A DNA stretch of 25,397 nt from Candidatus Gastranaerophilales bacterium (GTDB taxonomy: Bacteria > Cyanobacteriota > Vampirovibrionia > Gastranaerophilales > Gastranaerophilaceae), in the NCBI GenBank assembly GCA_944325615.1, contig CALVAU010000197.1:1-25397 (forward strand). Direction: 5' to 3'. Shown here piece by piece: positions 13,768 to 21,744 of the stretch. Position 1 is the first letter of the stretch; the number at the start of each line of letters is the position of its first letter. The position numbers were made by a program, and so were the translations under genes. The notes beneath the pieces were generated by a model. That model was not told where the DNA came from and did not search any database. It saw nothing but the letters and a program-made list of their open reading frames with translations.

Positions 13768-14970
13768 ATGAAAACTTTAAAATCAATGCGTCTGCATATC
13801 GGAATTTTCGGCAAAACAAATGTCGGCAAATCCTCATTTTTGAATAGAATTACATCTCAAAATATCTCAATAGTATCTGAAATTGCAGGTACGACGACTG
13901 ATGTGGTTGAAAAATCTATGGAGCTTTTGCCTATTGGCCCTGTCGCATTTTTAGATACCGCAGGAATTGATGATGAGACCGAATTAGGCGAAAAAAGGCT
14001 TGAAAAAACTCTATCTGTAATTAACAGAACAGATATTGCAGTTATCATCTGCGATTTTAACGGAATTGATGAATACGAAAAAAGCTTGATTGAGAAGTTC
14101 AAATCACTTAAAATTCCTTATCTTATTGTGATAAACAAGAGCGATGAAAAACCTATTGATGAAAAGAAATACCAAGAAATTTTAGACATTACAGGGGATG
14201 AAAAAAGGATTTTAAAGACTTCTGTCGTATCTGATGATGAAATTGTATATAAATTCAAAAACTCGCTTGTAAAATTATTACCTGAAGATTTTATAAATTC
14301 TCCCAAAATTGCAGGAGATTTAATCGAAGAAGGCAGCACCGCAATTCTTGTAATCCCGATTGACAAAGAGGCTCCAAAGGGTAGAATTATACTTCCGCAA
14401 GTCCAGACAATAAGAGATCTTCTTGACAGCAATTGCCTGAGCTATGTCGTGAAAGAAACAGAATTAAAAAGCGCACTGGAGAATTTAAAAACACCCCCTG
14501 CACTTGTAATTACTGATAGTCAAGCATTTAAGCAAGTAGCGGAAATTGTGCCTGAAGAGATTCCGCTCACATCATTCTCAATACTTTTTGCAAGGCTGAA
14601 AGGAGATTTAAAAGCCTTTGCAAAAGGCGCTGAAGCAATAGAGAATTTAAAAGACGGCGATAAAGTTTTGATTTTAGAAAGCTGTACGCACCACGCAATC
14701 GAAGATGATATCGGTAGAGTAAAAATTCCTAATCTTTTGAAAAAGAAAACCGGAAAAAATTTGATAATCGACAACTATGCAGGACATGATTTTCCTGATA
14801 TTTCTGATTATTCACTTATAATCCATTGTGGAGCTTGTATGACAAATCGCCGTGAGGTACTTTCCAGAATTTTAAAAGCAAATGAAAAAAATATTCCGAT
14901 TACAAATTATGGAATTGCAATTTCATATTGTCTTGGAATTCTGCCACGCGCTATGAAAATTTTTAATTAA
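13768..14970 (+). CDS. hydF: [FeFe]-hydrogenase H-cluster maturation GTPase HydF
   Basis: The scaffold and GTPase that, with radical-SAM enzymes HydE and HydG, assembles the diiron part of the [FeFe]-hydrogenase H-cluster. 400 aa. The N-terminal Era/TrmE-like GTPase has GKTNVGKS (15-22), the DTAG switch and the NKSD specificity motif. A dimerisation domain is in the middle. The C-terminal Fe-S domain carries ESCTHH and HCGAC (about 353-357), whose Cys and His residues bind the 4Fe-4S cluster. The ATG at 13768 has GGGAGAA upstream; earlier in-frame starts lack a site. HydE, HydG and the hydrogenase are not in this window. The gene implies fermentative H2 metabolism. Confidence 0.93.
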   Translation: MKTLKSMRLHIGIFGKTNVGKSSFLNRITSQNISIVSEIAGTTTDVVEKSMELLPIGPVAFLDTAGIDDETELGEKRLEKTLSVINRTDIAVIICDFNGIDEYEKSLIEKFKSLKIPYLIVINKSDEKPIDEKKYQEILDITGDEKRILKTSVVSDDEIVYKFKNSLVKLLPEDFINSPKIAGDLIEEGSTAILVIPIDKEAPKGRIILPQVQTIRDLLDSNCLSYVVKETELKSALENLKTPPALVITDSQAFKQVAEIVPEEIPLTSFSILFARLKGDLKAFAKGAEAIENLKDGDKVLILESCTHHAIEDDIGRVKIPNLLKKKTGKNLIIDNYAGHDFPDISDYSLIIHCGACMTNRREVLSRILKANEKNIPITNYGIAISYCLGILPRAMKIFN

Positions 14971-15005
14971 TCCAAAAATATGATATAAAAATAAAATATT
15001 TTGGG

Positions 15006-15011
15006 TAGAAT
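15006..15011 (+). promoter_or_regulatory. -10 element predicting a leaderless mRNA
   Basis: TAGAAT, 6 nt (AGAGTT), ATG at 15018. No Shine-Dalgarno. No clear -35. Confidence 0.45.
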
Positions 15012-15017
15012 AGAGTT

Positions 15018-15341
15018 ATGTACGACTATCAACCCGAAAATGAAGATAAAGATTTACGCGCAGTCGGACTTGAGCTGATGTTTATGACACCGGAAAAAGG
15101 CTCAAAGGAAGAAGGCGTGACTGCCGTTGAGCTTGCAAAAATGGTAGAATTGCCGCTTGAAGTTGTAAAGAAAAAACTTCTCATACTAAAAGATGCAGGT
15201 ATCGTACAAGTCAAGGGAATTAATCCCAAATATTGGAAGTTTGATAACTACACCTTCCAAAGAATGGATGAAAATGACGAAGTTTATAAACTGATGTGCT
15301 GTTTTGATGACGTTGATTTTGACAAATATTTTCAATATTAA
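15018..15341 (+). CDS. Winged-helix/HTH-type small protein
   Basis: 107 aa. The middle, VTAVELAKMVELPLEVVKKKLLILKDAGIVQVKG (about residues 33-66), reads as a winged helix: first helix of the HTH, turn, recognition helix and start of the wing. The acidic N-terminus and the C-terminus with CC and DDVDFD are not characteristic. It is probably a transcription factor or an accessory DNA-binding protein. It lies downstream of hydF with its own -10, and could regulate hydrogen metabolism, but only position suggests that. It overlaps the converging gene by 4 bp. Confidence 0.65.
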   Translation: MYDYQPENEDKDLRAVGLELMFMTPEKGSKEEGVTAVELAKMVELPLEVVKKKLLILKDAGIVQVKGINPKYWKFDNYTFQRMDENDEVYKLMCCFDDVDFDKYFQY

Positions 15342-15676
15342 TTTTCATCAATGATTTTTGTAATCCTAAAAATCCTATCATTAGCTTTATTTAGGTGAAA
15401 GATTGCACGATTTATATTTTTTATAAATAGTTTAACTTTTTGTTTTTGAGCATCGTTATACCCATCATAAATTTCGGGACAGTTGTAAATTTTATCTGCA
15501 ATTTGTGAAGCGAGTTGAAATATCAAAATAGAATTTAAATACATAGGAAATGATTTTTTCAAAATATCGTAGATTAGTTTACTAAAAGTTACACTTTTGA
15601 TATAACTTTTAGAAAAAATTTTTTCATTATTTTTATATAGAACATCAAGCCATTCTTTAGTAATACTTTTATTCAT
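15338..15676 (-). CDS. Hypothetical helical protein
   Basis: 112 aa from the ATG at 15676, which has the ribosome site GAAGGAAC; a longer in-frame reading to 15748 lacks one. Lys/Ile/Asn-rich, largely helical, no signal peptide; a modest hydrophobic patch (MYLNSILIFQLASQI) is not long enough for a clear membrane helix. No family recognised. It lies between a winged-helix gene and a toxin-antitoxin pair and could be accessory cargo. Confidence 0.55.
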   Translation of the reverse strand: MNKSITKEWLDVLYKNNEKIFSKSYIKSVTFSKLIYDILKKSFPMYLNSILIFQLASQIADKIYNCPEIYDGYNDAQKQKVKLFIKNINRAIFHLNKANDRIFRITKIIDEN

Positions 15677-15796
15677 AATTGTTCCTTCACATATTCTATA
15701 ATTTAATCTTAATAACAAATTATATTTTATAGAACAGGCAAATAGCACGAATAATAAAATAAGATAAATTTTAAAAGCGAAAACTCTAATACAAAA

Positions 15797-15824
15797 AAAT
15801 CTCTCATTATTTAATGAGAGATTT
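15797..15824 (-). terminator. Terminator of the toxin-antitoxin operon
   Basis: AAATCTCTCATTA / TAATGAGAGATTT, a perfect 13-bp stem with a 2-nt loop. On the minus strand it is followed by further T (ATTTTTTTG). Confidence 0.8.
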
Positions 15825-15853
15825 AAAGTTATTGTAGCATTTCAATTTTAAAA

Positions 15854-16102
15854 TTATCCTTGCATTAAATCATCATAATTTATATTATGCGCTCTTGCAT
15901 AATCTATAAATTTATTTTCCTTTTCGGTCAATCTCCTAGTGAATTGTAATACTTCACCTTTAGGCTTTCTTCCTGCCCCAGCACGTCTTCCGCCCCATTT
16001 GATTTCGTTGATTTCTTTATCTGCTTGGGAAATAATTTCTTGTGCTTTTTCTTCAGAAAATCTTTTTTTAATTAAATCTTCTGTTGATACTTTATTTCTC
16101 AT
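15854..16102 (-). CDS. Antitoxin of a type II toxin-antitoxin pair
   Basis: 82 aa. The core GGRRAGAGRKPKGEVLQFTRRLTEKENKF is typical of small antitoxins or DNA-binding proteins with a Gly/Arg/Lys-rich linker followed by a ribbon-helix-helix-like segment (a strand, then ENKFIDYARAHNI). The N-terminal helix would bind the toxin or, alternatively, the DNA. It overlaps the upstream toxin frame by 4 bp (ATGA), the usual coupling in toxin-first modules. The two palindromes at 16461-16515 are likely operators for it. The reading frame is intact. Confidence 0.72.
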   Translation of the reverse strand: MRNKVSTEDLIKKRFSEEKAQEIISQADKEINEIKWGGRRAGAGRKPKGEVLQFTRRLTEKENKFIDYARAHNINYDDLMQG

Positions 16103-16434
16103 GACCGTAACTCCTTGTTTTCTTGTATATATTTATCAATATTTTTGTGAGCTTGTTTTATATATCTTGCCGGTGCTTTTTGGGTTTTCTTCAATACAAT
16201 AAGGCCTACAATTATTATTCTATTTTTGACATATTTAAAATAAGCTCTTACATTATCAGGCTTTAACTCAAATAAACCATTACCTAAATCATTTATATTT
16301 TTGTATTTTTTGCCAACATGCTCAAAGATATAAATTGCTTTAATTATTTTTACATATTCGTCATCTTCCAACTTATTGAGCTGTTGAATGGCTTCATCAG
16401 TCTATTCCGCAGTAAATAATCGTTCATCGACCAT
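16099..16434 (-). pseudogene. RelE/HigB-like (Gp49-type) toxin with in-frame amber codon
   Basis: The C-terminal part, LGNGLFELKPDNVRAYFKY...IIIVGLIVLKKTQKAPARYIKQA, is the RelE/ParE-superfamily HigB/Gp49 pattern of mRNA-cleaving toxins. The natural start is the ATG at 16434 with the ribosome site AAGGAA, giving MVDERLFTAE, then TAG at 16402-16404, then TDEAIQQLNKLEDDEY... in the same frame. The first strand and helix of the fold are thus cut off by a single nonsense codon (probably once a Tyr codon). A TTG at 16371 could restart translation but would lose the N-terminal strand. Either the toxin is dead, or suppression or a restart yields low levels. Confidence 0.68.
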
Positions 16435-16454
16435 ATATATTTCCTTATATTTTT

Positions 16455-16515
16455 ATTATACTTGATTTTGTAACAAAATTCAAGATGTCAAACTTGATTT
16501 TGTTACAAAATCAAA
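16455..16515 (-). promoter_or_regulatory. Toxin-antitoxin promoter with two palindromic operators
   Basis: On minus: TTGAAT (16478-16483), 17 nt, TATAAT (16455-16460). Two near-identical palindromes, each CTTGATTTTG-T(A/T)AC-AAAAT.., lie at 16461-16484 and 16493-16515. The first covers the -35 and spacer, as expected for repression by the antitoxin or complex. Confidence 0.75.
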
Positions 16516-16592
16516 AATGTTCATAGTCATTCATTAATTAAAAATAAATATAATCGCTTCAAAATCAGAAACTGACAACTCACACAACGATT

Positions 16593-17927
16593 CTACTTAC
16601 CGATACAAAAATGATCAAAAATATTATTTAGAATATCATCGGTAATTACTTCACCAGTTATTTCATCCAAGAATAAAAGAGCAGATTTCAAATCAATAGA
16701 AATCAAGTCTTGAAGTTCATTGATTTTTGCAGCTTCAAGCGCCTTTGACAAACTTTCTCGACATTTTTTAAGACAATCTACCTGTCTTTCATTCGTAATA
16801 TATTCTGTATCCTCTAAAGAGAAATTACATACTTTTTCTTTAATCATTTCTCGAAGTTCATTCACACCCTCGCCTGATTTAGTCGAAATATAAAATTTAC
16901 CTTCATCACGTTTTTCTACCAAATCACACTTGTTCGCAACTTCAATATGCAATTTATCTTTAATCAATTCATAAATTTCTTTATCTTCAGCGGTCAAACC
17001 GACACTTGCATCATATAAAAAGATTACCAAATCAGCCTCATCAGCAGATTGTTTTGAAAATTCAATTCCGATTTCTTCAACTTTTCCGACTTCTTCTGAG
17101 TCTCTAATACCTGCAGTATCAATCAAAGTTACCGCCACATCCAAATCAAGTGTTTCCTTGATTACGTCCCTTGTCGTACCTGCGATATCAGTAACAATTG
17201 CACGATTTGCATTTAACAAAGAATTGAATAAAGAAGATTTGCCGACATTCGGACGACCAACTATCGCAACTTTTATTCCCTGACGCAAAATATTTGAAGA
17301 TCTTGCACAAGATAGAATATTATCGATTTCCGCCAAAGATTTTTCAAAGCTCTCAATTAGATAAGAATATTCAGGTTCTGCAACGTCCTCAGGAAAATCA
17401 ATTCCGGCAACTATCCTTGAAAGTGTCTCAAAAATCTGTCCTTTAATTTCGGAAACTTTTTCACTCAAAACACCTGAAAGATTTTTTGCAGACTGGATTG
17501 CAAAATTTCTTGTCTTAGCATGAATTAAATCCGCAACAGCCTCAGCTTGTGATAAGTCCATTTTTTTGTTCAAAAACGCTCTTTTGGTAAATTCCCCGCG
17601 TTCCGCCATTCTTGCACCATTTTTAATAGTCAAATCGAGAATATTTTTAACTACATTCACACCACCATGACAATGGATTTCAATTACGTCTTCTCCAGTG
17701 TAACTGTGAGGTTTTCTAAACGGTAATACCAACACCTCATCAATTTTTTTATCACCATCTAAAATCCATCCGTGAGCAATTTTGCCCGCTTCTAGATTAT
17801 GTTTTGAAAAAATTTTATCTATAATCTCAAAACAATTATCGCCTGAAATCCTTATAACGCCAACGCCTCCTGTACCTAGAGGAGTTGCAATAGCTGTTAT
17901 TGTATCAAATTCTTGTAAAATATTCAT
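16593..17927 (-). CDS. mnmE: tRNA modification GTPase MnmE (TrmE)
   Basis: With MnmG it makes the 5-carboxymethylaminomethyl (cmnm5/mnm5) group on wobble uridine 34. 444 aa. The N-terminal tetrahydrofolate-binding domain includes ATPLGTGGVGVIRISG and SYTGEDVIEIHCHGG. A helical domain is interrupted by the G domain, with GRPNVGKSS (224-232), DIAGTTRD, DTAGIR and NKCD. The C-terminus ends FDHFCIGK, the conserved C-I-G-K. Complete. Predicted leaderless: TATAAT, 6 nt, ATG, with no Shine-Dalgarno. Confidence 0.97.
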   Translation of the reverse strand: MNILQEFDTITAIATPLGTGGVGVIRISGDNCFEIIDKIFSKHNLEAGKIAHGWILDGDKKIDEVLVLPFRKPHSYTGEDVIEIHCHGGVNVVKNILDLTIKNGARMAERGEFTKRAFLNKKMDLSQAEAVADLIHAKTRNFAIQSAKNLSGVLSEKVSEIKGQIFETLSRIVAGIDFPEDVAEPEYSYLIESFEKSLAEIDNILSCARSSNILRQGIKVAIVGRPNVGKSSLFNSLLNANRAIVTDIAGTTRDVIKETLDLDVAVTLIDTAGIRDSEEVGKVEEIGIEFSKQSADEADLVIFLYDASVGLTAEDKEIYELIKDKLHIEVANKCDLVEKRDEGKFYISTKSGEGVNELREMIKEKVCNFSLEDTEYITNERQVDCLKKCRESLSKALEAAKINELQDLISIDLKSALLFLDEITGEVITDDILNNIFDHFCIGK

Positions 17928-17933
17928 ACCCTA

Positions 17934-17939
17934 ATTATA
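17934..17939 (-). promoter_or_regulatory. -10 element predicting a leaderless mnmE mRNA
   Basis: On minus TATAAT, then 6 nt (TAGGGT), then ATG at 17927. The terminator of the preceding gene ends about 10 bp upstream; no -35 match is visible. Confidence 0.5.
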
Positions 17940-17948
17940 CATGAAAAA

Positions 17949-17977
17949 AGAACGGACCATATAAAATAGTCCGTTCT
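17949..17977 (-). terminator. Terminator after the 216-aa gene
   Basis: AGAACGGAC / GTCCGTTCT, a 9-bp stem, followed on minus by TTTTTT. Confidence 0.85.
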
Positions 17978-18000
17978 GAAAATATTTTAAATATATATTT

Positions 18001-18651
18001 TTAAAATCTTTTGGTAAATATAGTTGAAGCAATTGAAGCAGCAAGTCTTGCATAATCACCAAGAGAATTTCCACTATTATATGAAGATTGGCTATTATTA
18101 TAAGCATTACCCGAACTGCTGTTATTTGCAGCTTGTTGCAAATAACCCAAAACATTTCCGACAGTCTGATTTTGAACATTATTCAACAAATCAAGATAAT
18201 TATATCTTCTGTTCAATTCTTCATTAATAATATCATCTTGTTTTGCAAGAATATCCTGCGTCAAAGAATTCATCGAATCAGCTCTGCTAGATTCAATTTC
18301 TTTCAAATCATTCATAAATATCGAGTTGTCAAAGTTACCAAAACGAGATGCAATATCATTTTTCATATCATCAAGCATTGGAGTATAAAGATTATTAATA
18401 GTCTCCAATCCCTTTTGCGTATAAGCATTAAGCTGATTTTGCATATCTTTTTTAGTATCTTCAGAGAACACGTTAATTTTTGGAAGATTTTCCAAAAACG
18501 AACTTTGTGCATAATCATATATTTTTTTTTCCGCATCCGACATATTGTAGTTGGAATAGACAGTATTGCCATCTTTATACTGAGAAGCAATCGTATTGCC
18601 ATTTACACTGACGACACCATTTGTATATGCGGGTTTTGAAGATTTTCCCAT
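18001..18651 (-). CDS. Hypothetical protein, phage-structural-like composition
   Basis: 216 aa, no signal peptide. The N-terminus GKSSKPAYTNGVVSVNGNTIA is low in structure, the middle is helical (to about residue 170) with Asp/Gln/Asn-rich segments, then comes an Asn/Ser/Gly/Tyr-rich stretch (about 172-195), and the C-terminus LARLAASIAST-like helix ends in KRF. The layout resembles small virion or injected proteins near phage portal genes, but no other phage gene is present. Ribosome site AAAGGGA; its own terminator. Function unknown. Confidence 0.6.
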   Translation of the reverse strand: MGKSSKPAYTNGVVSVNGNTIASQYKDGNTVYSNYNMSDAEKKIYDYAQSSFLENLPKINVFSEDTKKDMQNQLNAYTQKGLETINNLYTPMLDDMKNDIASRFGNFDNSIFMNDLKEIESSRADSMNSLTQDILAKQDDIINEELNRRYNYLDLLNNVQNQTVGNVLGYLQQAANNSSSGNAYNNSQSSYNSGNSLGDYARLAASIASTIFTKRF

Positions 18652-18835
18652 ATTTCGTCCCTTTCTTTTAATTTAAGGGACAACATTTGATATTCTTTTA
18701 AGGCGATATTCTATTATATCACAGCATTAAAAAATCTGTCCACCTTGAAAAAGAGCCTACTTATTAATTGACATTCATTATCTAGTTTTTTTAGACGGTC
18801 ATACAGCTAAACGACATCGTTAAAAATTTTTATAA

Positions 18836-18841
18836 TATAAT
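18836..18841 (+). promoter_or_regulatory. -10 element predicting a leaderless TPR mRNA
   Basis: TATAAT, 6 nt (TGGGTT), ATG at 18848. Another TATAAT overlaps it at 18831-18836. No Shine-Dalgarno. Confidence 0.5.
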
Positions 18842-18847
18842 TGGGTT

Positions 18848-20614
18848 ATGGATAAGAAAATTTTAGATGAAATTAATCAACTCGTAGTTGATAAAAAATT
18901 TGAAGAAGCAAAAAACGAATTGCTAAAATACAATTTGGATGAAGAAAAAGAACTCGAAGCATTGAAGCTTTTAGGACTTTGTAACGTAAATTTGGAAGCA
19001 TTTAAAGAAGGTCAAAGCAACTTTGAGACAGTTGTAAAATATGACCCTGAAGATGCCTCAAGCTGGTTTTATCTTGCGAATTGCTATGATAATCTTAATG
19101 ATACACTTCATGCAAAAGCAGCTTATGAAAAAGTCATTGAGCTGAGAGAAAACTTTCTTGACGCATACAAAAACTTGTGTATTTTATACGTAAAATGCGA
19201 AGAGCCGCAAAACGCAATTGACCTTGCGTTGAAAGCGATTGAATTTGAAAAAGAAGATTATACGCTCTATTACATAATAGGTACAGCCTATATGTCAATG
19301 AAAAATTTCAAAGACAGCGTAAAATACCTTGAAAAAGCAATAGAATTAAATCCTGAGCATTCACAGCTGTACAACAACCTTGGGACTTCTTATATTACAA
19401 TAGGCAAACTTGATAAAGCATATAAAAACTTTATGAAAGCTATCGAGTTTGATCCGAACAATTCAATTACATACTTTAATATCGCATCAATTTTGCAATT
19501 AAAAAATAAACATAAAAAAGCTTGCGAATATTTTGAAAAAGCTTATGCAATTGATCCTGAAGACAGTTATCTTGTAGCACTTGCACTATCTGAGACTAAA
19601 TGTGAAAAATATGACAGCGCAATCGCTCATTACAAAACCTTGATAAGTCATCATCCAGAAAAAGATACTTATCAATACAACCTTGCTTGCTGCTATGAGA
19701 TGAAAGGTGATTACAATTATGCAATCGGCATTTTAGCACATCTTGTAATGCTTAATCCGAAATCAGTTTCAATGGCACAAAAACTTGCGAACTTATACTT
19801 AAAAGTAAACAAACCAATCCAAGCAAAAGAAATTTATGAAAAAATACTTTTGCAAGGCAACGTAAATGAGGATTTGTACTATGAATTTGCGCATGTATGT
19901 ATTCTCATAAATGATACAGATAAAGCAGAAAAAATTCTTAAAAAAGTCATAGAACTAAATTCTGACCACGCTCAGGCTCACAAGGATTTAGGTGTAATTT
20001 ATTTGAGTAAAAGACTTTTTGATTATGCAAAAGATGAGTTTGAGACAGCATACAAAATCGCACCTGATAATTTCCAAATCGTATTTGAATATGCAAATTA
20101 TCTTCATGCTACAACTGATTTTCAAAAAGCTGATGAAATGTATCAAAAAGCGCTTGAGCTTGATCCTGAAAACAGAGATGCTCTGGTATTTTCAGCTTTG
20201 AATAAGCTGCATACAAATGATTTAGAAAAAGCAAAAGACCAAATTGAATATGCAATCGCTCATTCTGTTCACAATGCTTTTCTTCTATATATTGCAGGCA
20301 AAGTAAGATTTGCCCTGAAAGATTATGAACGAGCAAAAGACTTTTTGATAAAATCTTACGAACTTGAAAAAATAGAAGATGTAGAAAACCTTTTAGGTAT
20401 CTGCTATTTTGAACTTGGCAACTTCGGTCAGGCAAATGTTATTTTCGAAAATCTTTTAAAGACAAACCCGGGTAATATTAACCTTCTGCTAAATCGTGCA
20501 AAATGCTTTGAAAAAATGAATGATAACGATTCAGCTCTAAAAGCACTTGAAAAAGCAGTTGACATATTCCCCGACTGCGAAGAAGCCCATGAAATGATAA
20601 GAAGATTATCTTAA
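18848..20614 (+). CDS. Large TPR-repeat protein
   Basis: 588 aa made almost wholly of tetratricopeptide repeats, roughly 15-16 units of 34 residues, ending in units such as ALKALEKAVDIFPDCEEAHEMI. Repeated patterns W/Y-x2-L/I-G-x2-Y and A-x3-Y-x-K-A-I-E-L-x-P are clear throughout. There is no signal peptide, membrane helix or enzymatic domain, so it is probably a cytoplasmic scaffold for protein complexes. Superhelical TPR proteins of this size are found next to pilus, glycosyltransferase and stress systems; the neighbours here do not settle which. It appears monocistronic with a predicted leaderless start. Confidence 0.88.
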   Translation: MDKKILDEINQLVVDKKFEEAKNELLKYNLDEEKELEALKLLGLCNVNLEAFKEGQSNFETVVKYDPEDASSWFYLANCYDNLNDTLHAKAAYEKVIELRENFLDAYKNLCILYVKCEEPQNAIDLALKAIEFEKEDYTLYYIIGTAYMSMKNFKDSVKYLEKAIELNPEHSQLYNNLGTSYITIGKLDKAYKNFMKAIEFDPNNSITYFNIASILQLKNKHKKACEYFEKAYAIDPEDSYLVALALSETKCEKYDSAIAHYKTLISHHPEKDTYQYNLACCYEMKGDYNYAIGILAHLVMLNPKSVSMAQKLANLYLKVNKPIQAKEIYEKILLQGNVNEDLYYEFAHVCILINDTDKAEKILKKVIELNSDHAQAHKDLGVIYLSKRLFDYAKDEFETAYKIAPDNFQIVFEYANYLHATTDFQKADEMYQKALELDPENRDALVFSALNKLHTNDLEKAKDQIEYAIAHSVHNAFLLYIAGKVRFALKDYERAKDFLIKSYELEKIEDVENLLGICYFELGNFGQANVIFENLLKTNPGNINLLLNRAKCFEKMNDNDSALKALEKAVDIFPDCEEAHEMIRRLS

Positions 20615-20624
20615 ATAAGCAAAA

Positions 20625-20645
20625 AGGCGATTGAAACAATCGCCT
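20625..20645 (-). terminator. Terminator for the GGDEF gene
   Basis: AGGCGATTG / CAATCGCCT, a 9-bp stem. On minus it is followed by TTTTTG; on plus there is no T run. Confidence 0.65.
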
Positions 20646-20701
20646 GATAACCAGATTTACACTATGTAAGTGTTCAGAAAGGAAGTCTTTTTTAATAAGT
20701 C

Positions 20702-20724
20702 AGGACGATATAAAAAATCGTCCT
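20702..20724 (+). terminator. Terminator for the TPR gene
   Basis: AGGACGAT / ATCGTCCT, an 8-bp stem followed on plus by TTACTTTTTT. On minus no T run follows directly. With the hairpin at 20625-20645 this makes crossed terminators, so the two mRNAs overlap at their 3' ends. Confidence 0.65.
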
Positions 20725-20745
20725 TTACTTTTTTAATTGAACGAA

Positions 20746-21618
20746 CTATTCACCCAAATTAATTTGAGAGAATTGAACAATTTTATTTTTACCGCGTTTT
20801 TTAGCATTGTATAATGCGTGTTCTGCATAACGGATGATAGTATTTACATCCTCATCGGTATCCTCTAGACAAGGATAAGTAGAGATACCACCTGAAATTG
20901 TAATAGGATGTCTTTCTTCTTCTCCTGCAGGAATGAATTCCATTTTTTCAATATCTCGTCTAAATCTTTCTGCAAATAGGAATGCATTTTCTTCAGAAGT
21001 ATTAGGCAAAATCAGCAAAAATTCTTCATCACCGTATCTTGTCAAAATATCTTCTTTTCTGATAAGTTGTTTCAATTTATCAGCAATAGAACGCAACAAA
21101 ACATCGCCCCAGTCATATCCGTAAATATCATTTACAACTTTGAAAAAGTCTAGGTCAAATAAAAGACAAGACAATTTTGTACCATAACGTTTTGCACGAG
21201 AAATTTCTTGCTCAAGACGTTCATGAAGATATCTTCTATTATGCAACCCAGTCAATTCATCCGTAGTTGATACCTGTAAAAGTTTTTCACGCAAATCTCG
21301 GATTTTAAGCATAGATTTTGCTCTGATTAAAAGCTCTTCATTATCAACAGGAGTCTTAATCATATCGTATGTATAAGCTCTTACGGTAGTTCCTTTAAAT
21401 ACATCTCCGACAAAAAGTACGGGTGCTTTGAACTTTACTACCATTAAAACATCTTTGATGTTCGGAACATCTTCAACCACAATAAGTGCCGGATTAAGCA
21501 TTTCATAATCTCTTAGCTTTTCGGCATCTTCAATCCTTACATTAACATCCTCAATCCCTGATAATACATCGGCTAACGAAGATGCTTTTTTACATGTATA
21601 AACAATAATATTTTTCAT
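20746..21618 (-). CDS. REC-like/GGDEF protein with altered active site
   Basis: 290 aa. Residues 1-115 look like a receiver-type domain without a clear phospho-acceptor (ALIVVEDVP), then a linker helix, then a GGDEF domain (about 118-286) with DELTGLHNRR, DLDFFKVVND (metal site) and GGIS. The signature motif reads RYGDEEF, so GGDEF has become GDEEF: the second Gly is Asp. The inhibitory I-site RxxD is present (RKED, 187-190) five residues before it. Loss of the second Gly usually harms GTP binding, so the protein may be a c-di-GMP sensor rather than a synthase. The ribosome site AAGGAT precedes the ATG. The terminator at 20625-20645 follows. Confidence 0.88.
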   Translation of the reverse strand: MKNIIVYTCKKASSLADVLSGIEDVNVRIEDAEKLRDYEMLNPALIVVEDVPNIKDVLMVVKFKAPVLFVGDVFKGTTVRAYTYDMIKTPVDNEELLIRAKSMLKIRDLREKLLQVSTTDELTGLHNRRYLHERLEQEISRAKRYGTKLSCLLFDLDFFKVVNDIYGYDWGDVLLRSIADKLKQLIRKEDILTRYGDEEFLLILPNTSEENAFLFAERFRRDIEKMEFIPAGEEERHPITISGGISTYPCLEDTDEDVNTIIRYAEHALYNAKKRGKNKIVQFSQINLGE

Positions 21619-21744
21619 CTCATATCCTTACTGTCAACTTACTCTTAAGATGAATTCTATCACGCTGCATGGCTTAAATCCAATTTGTAACAATAGCTTA
21701 ACAATACTAAAGTTTTGACTAAAAATACCGTAGGGAAAATTATA

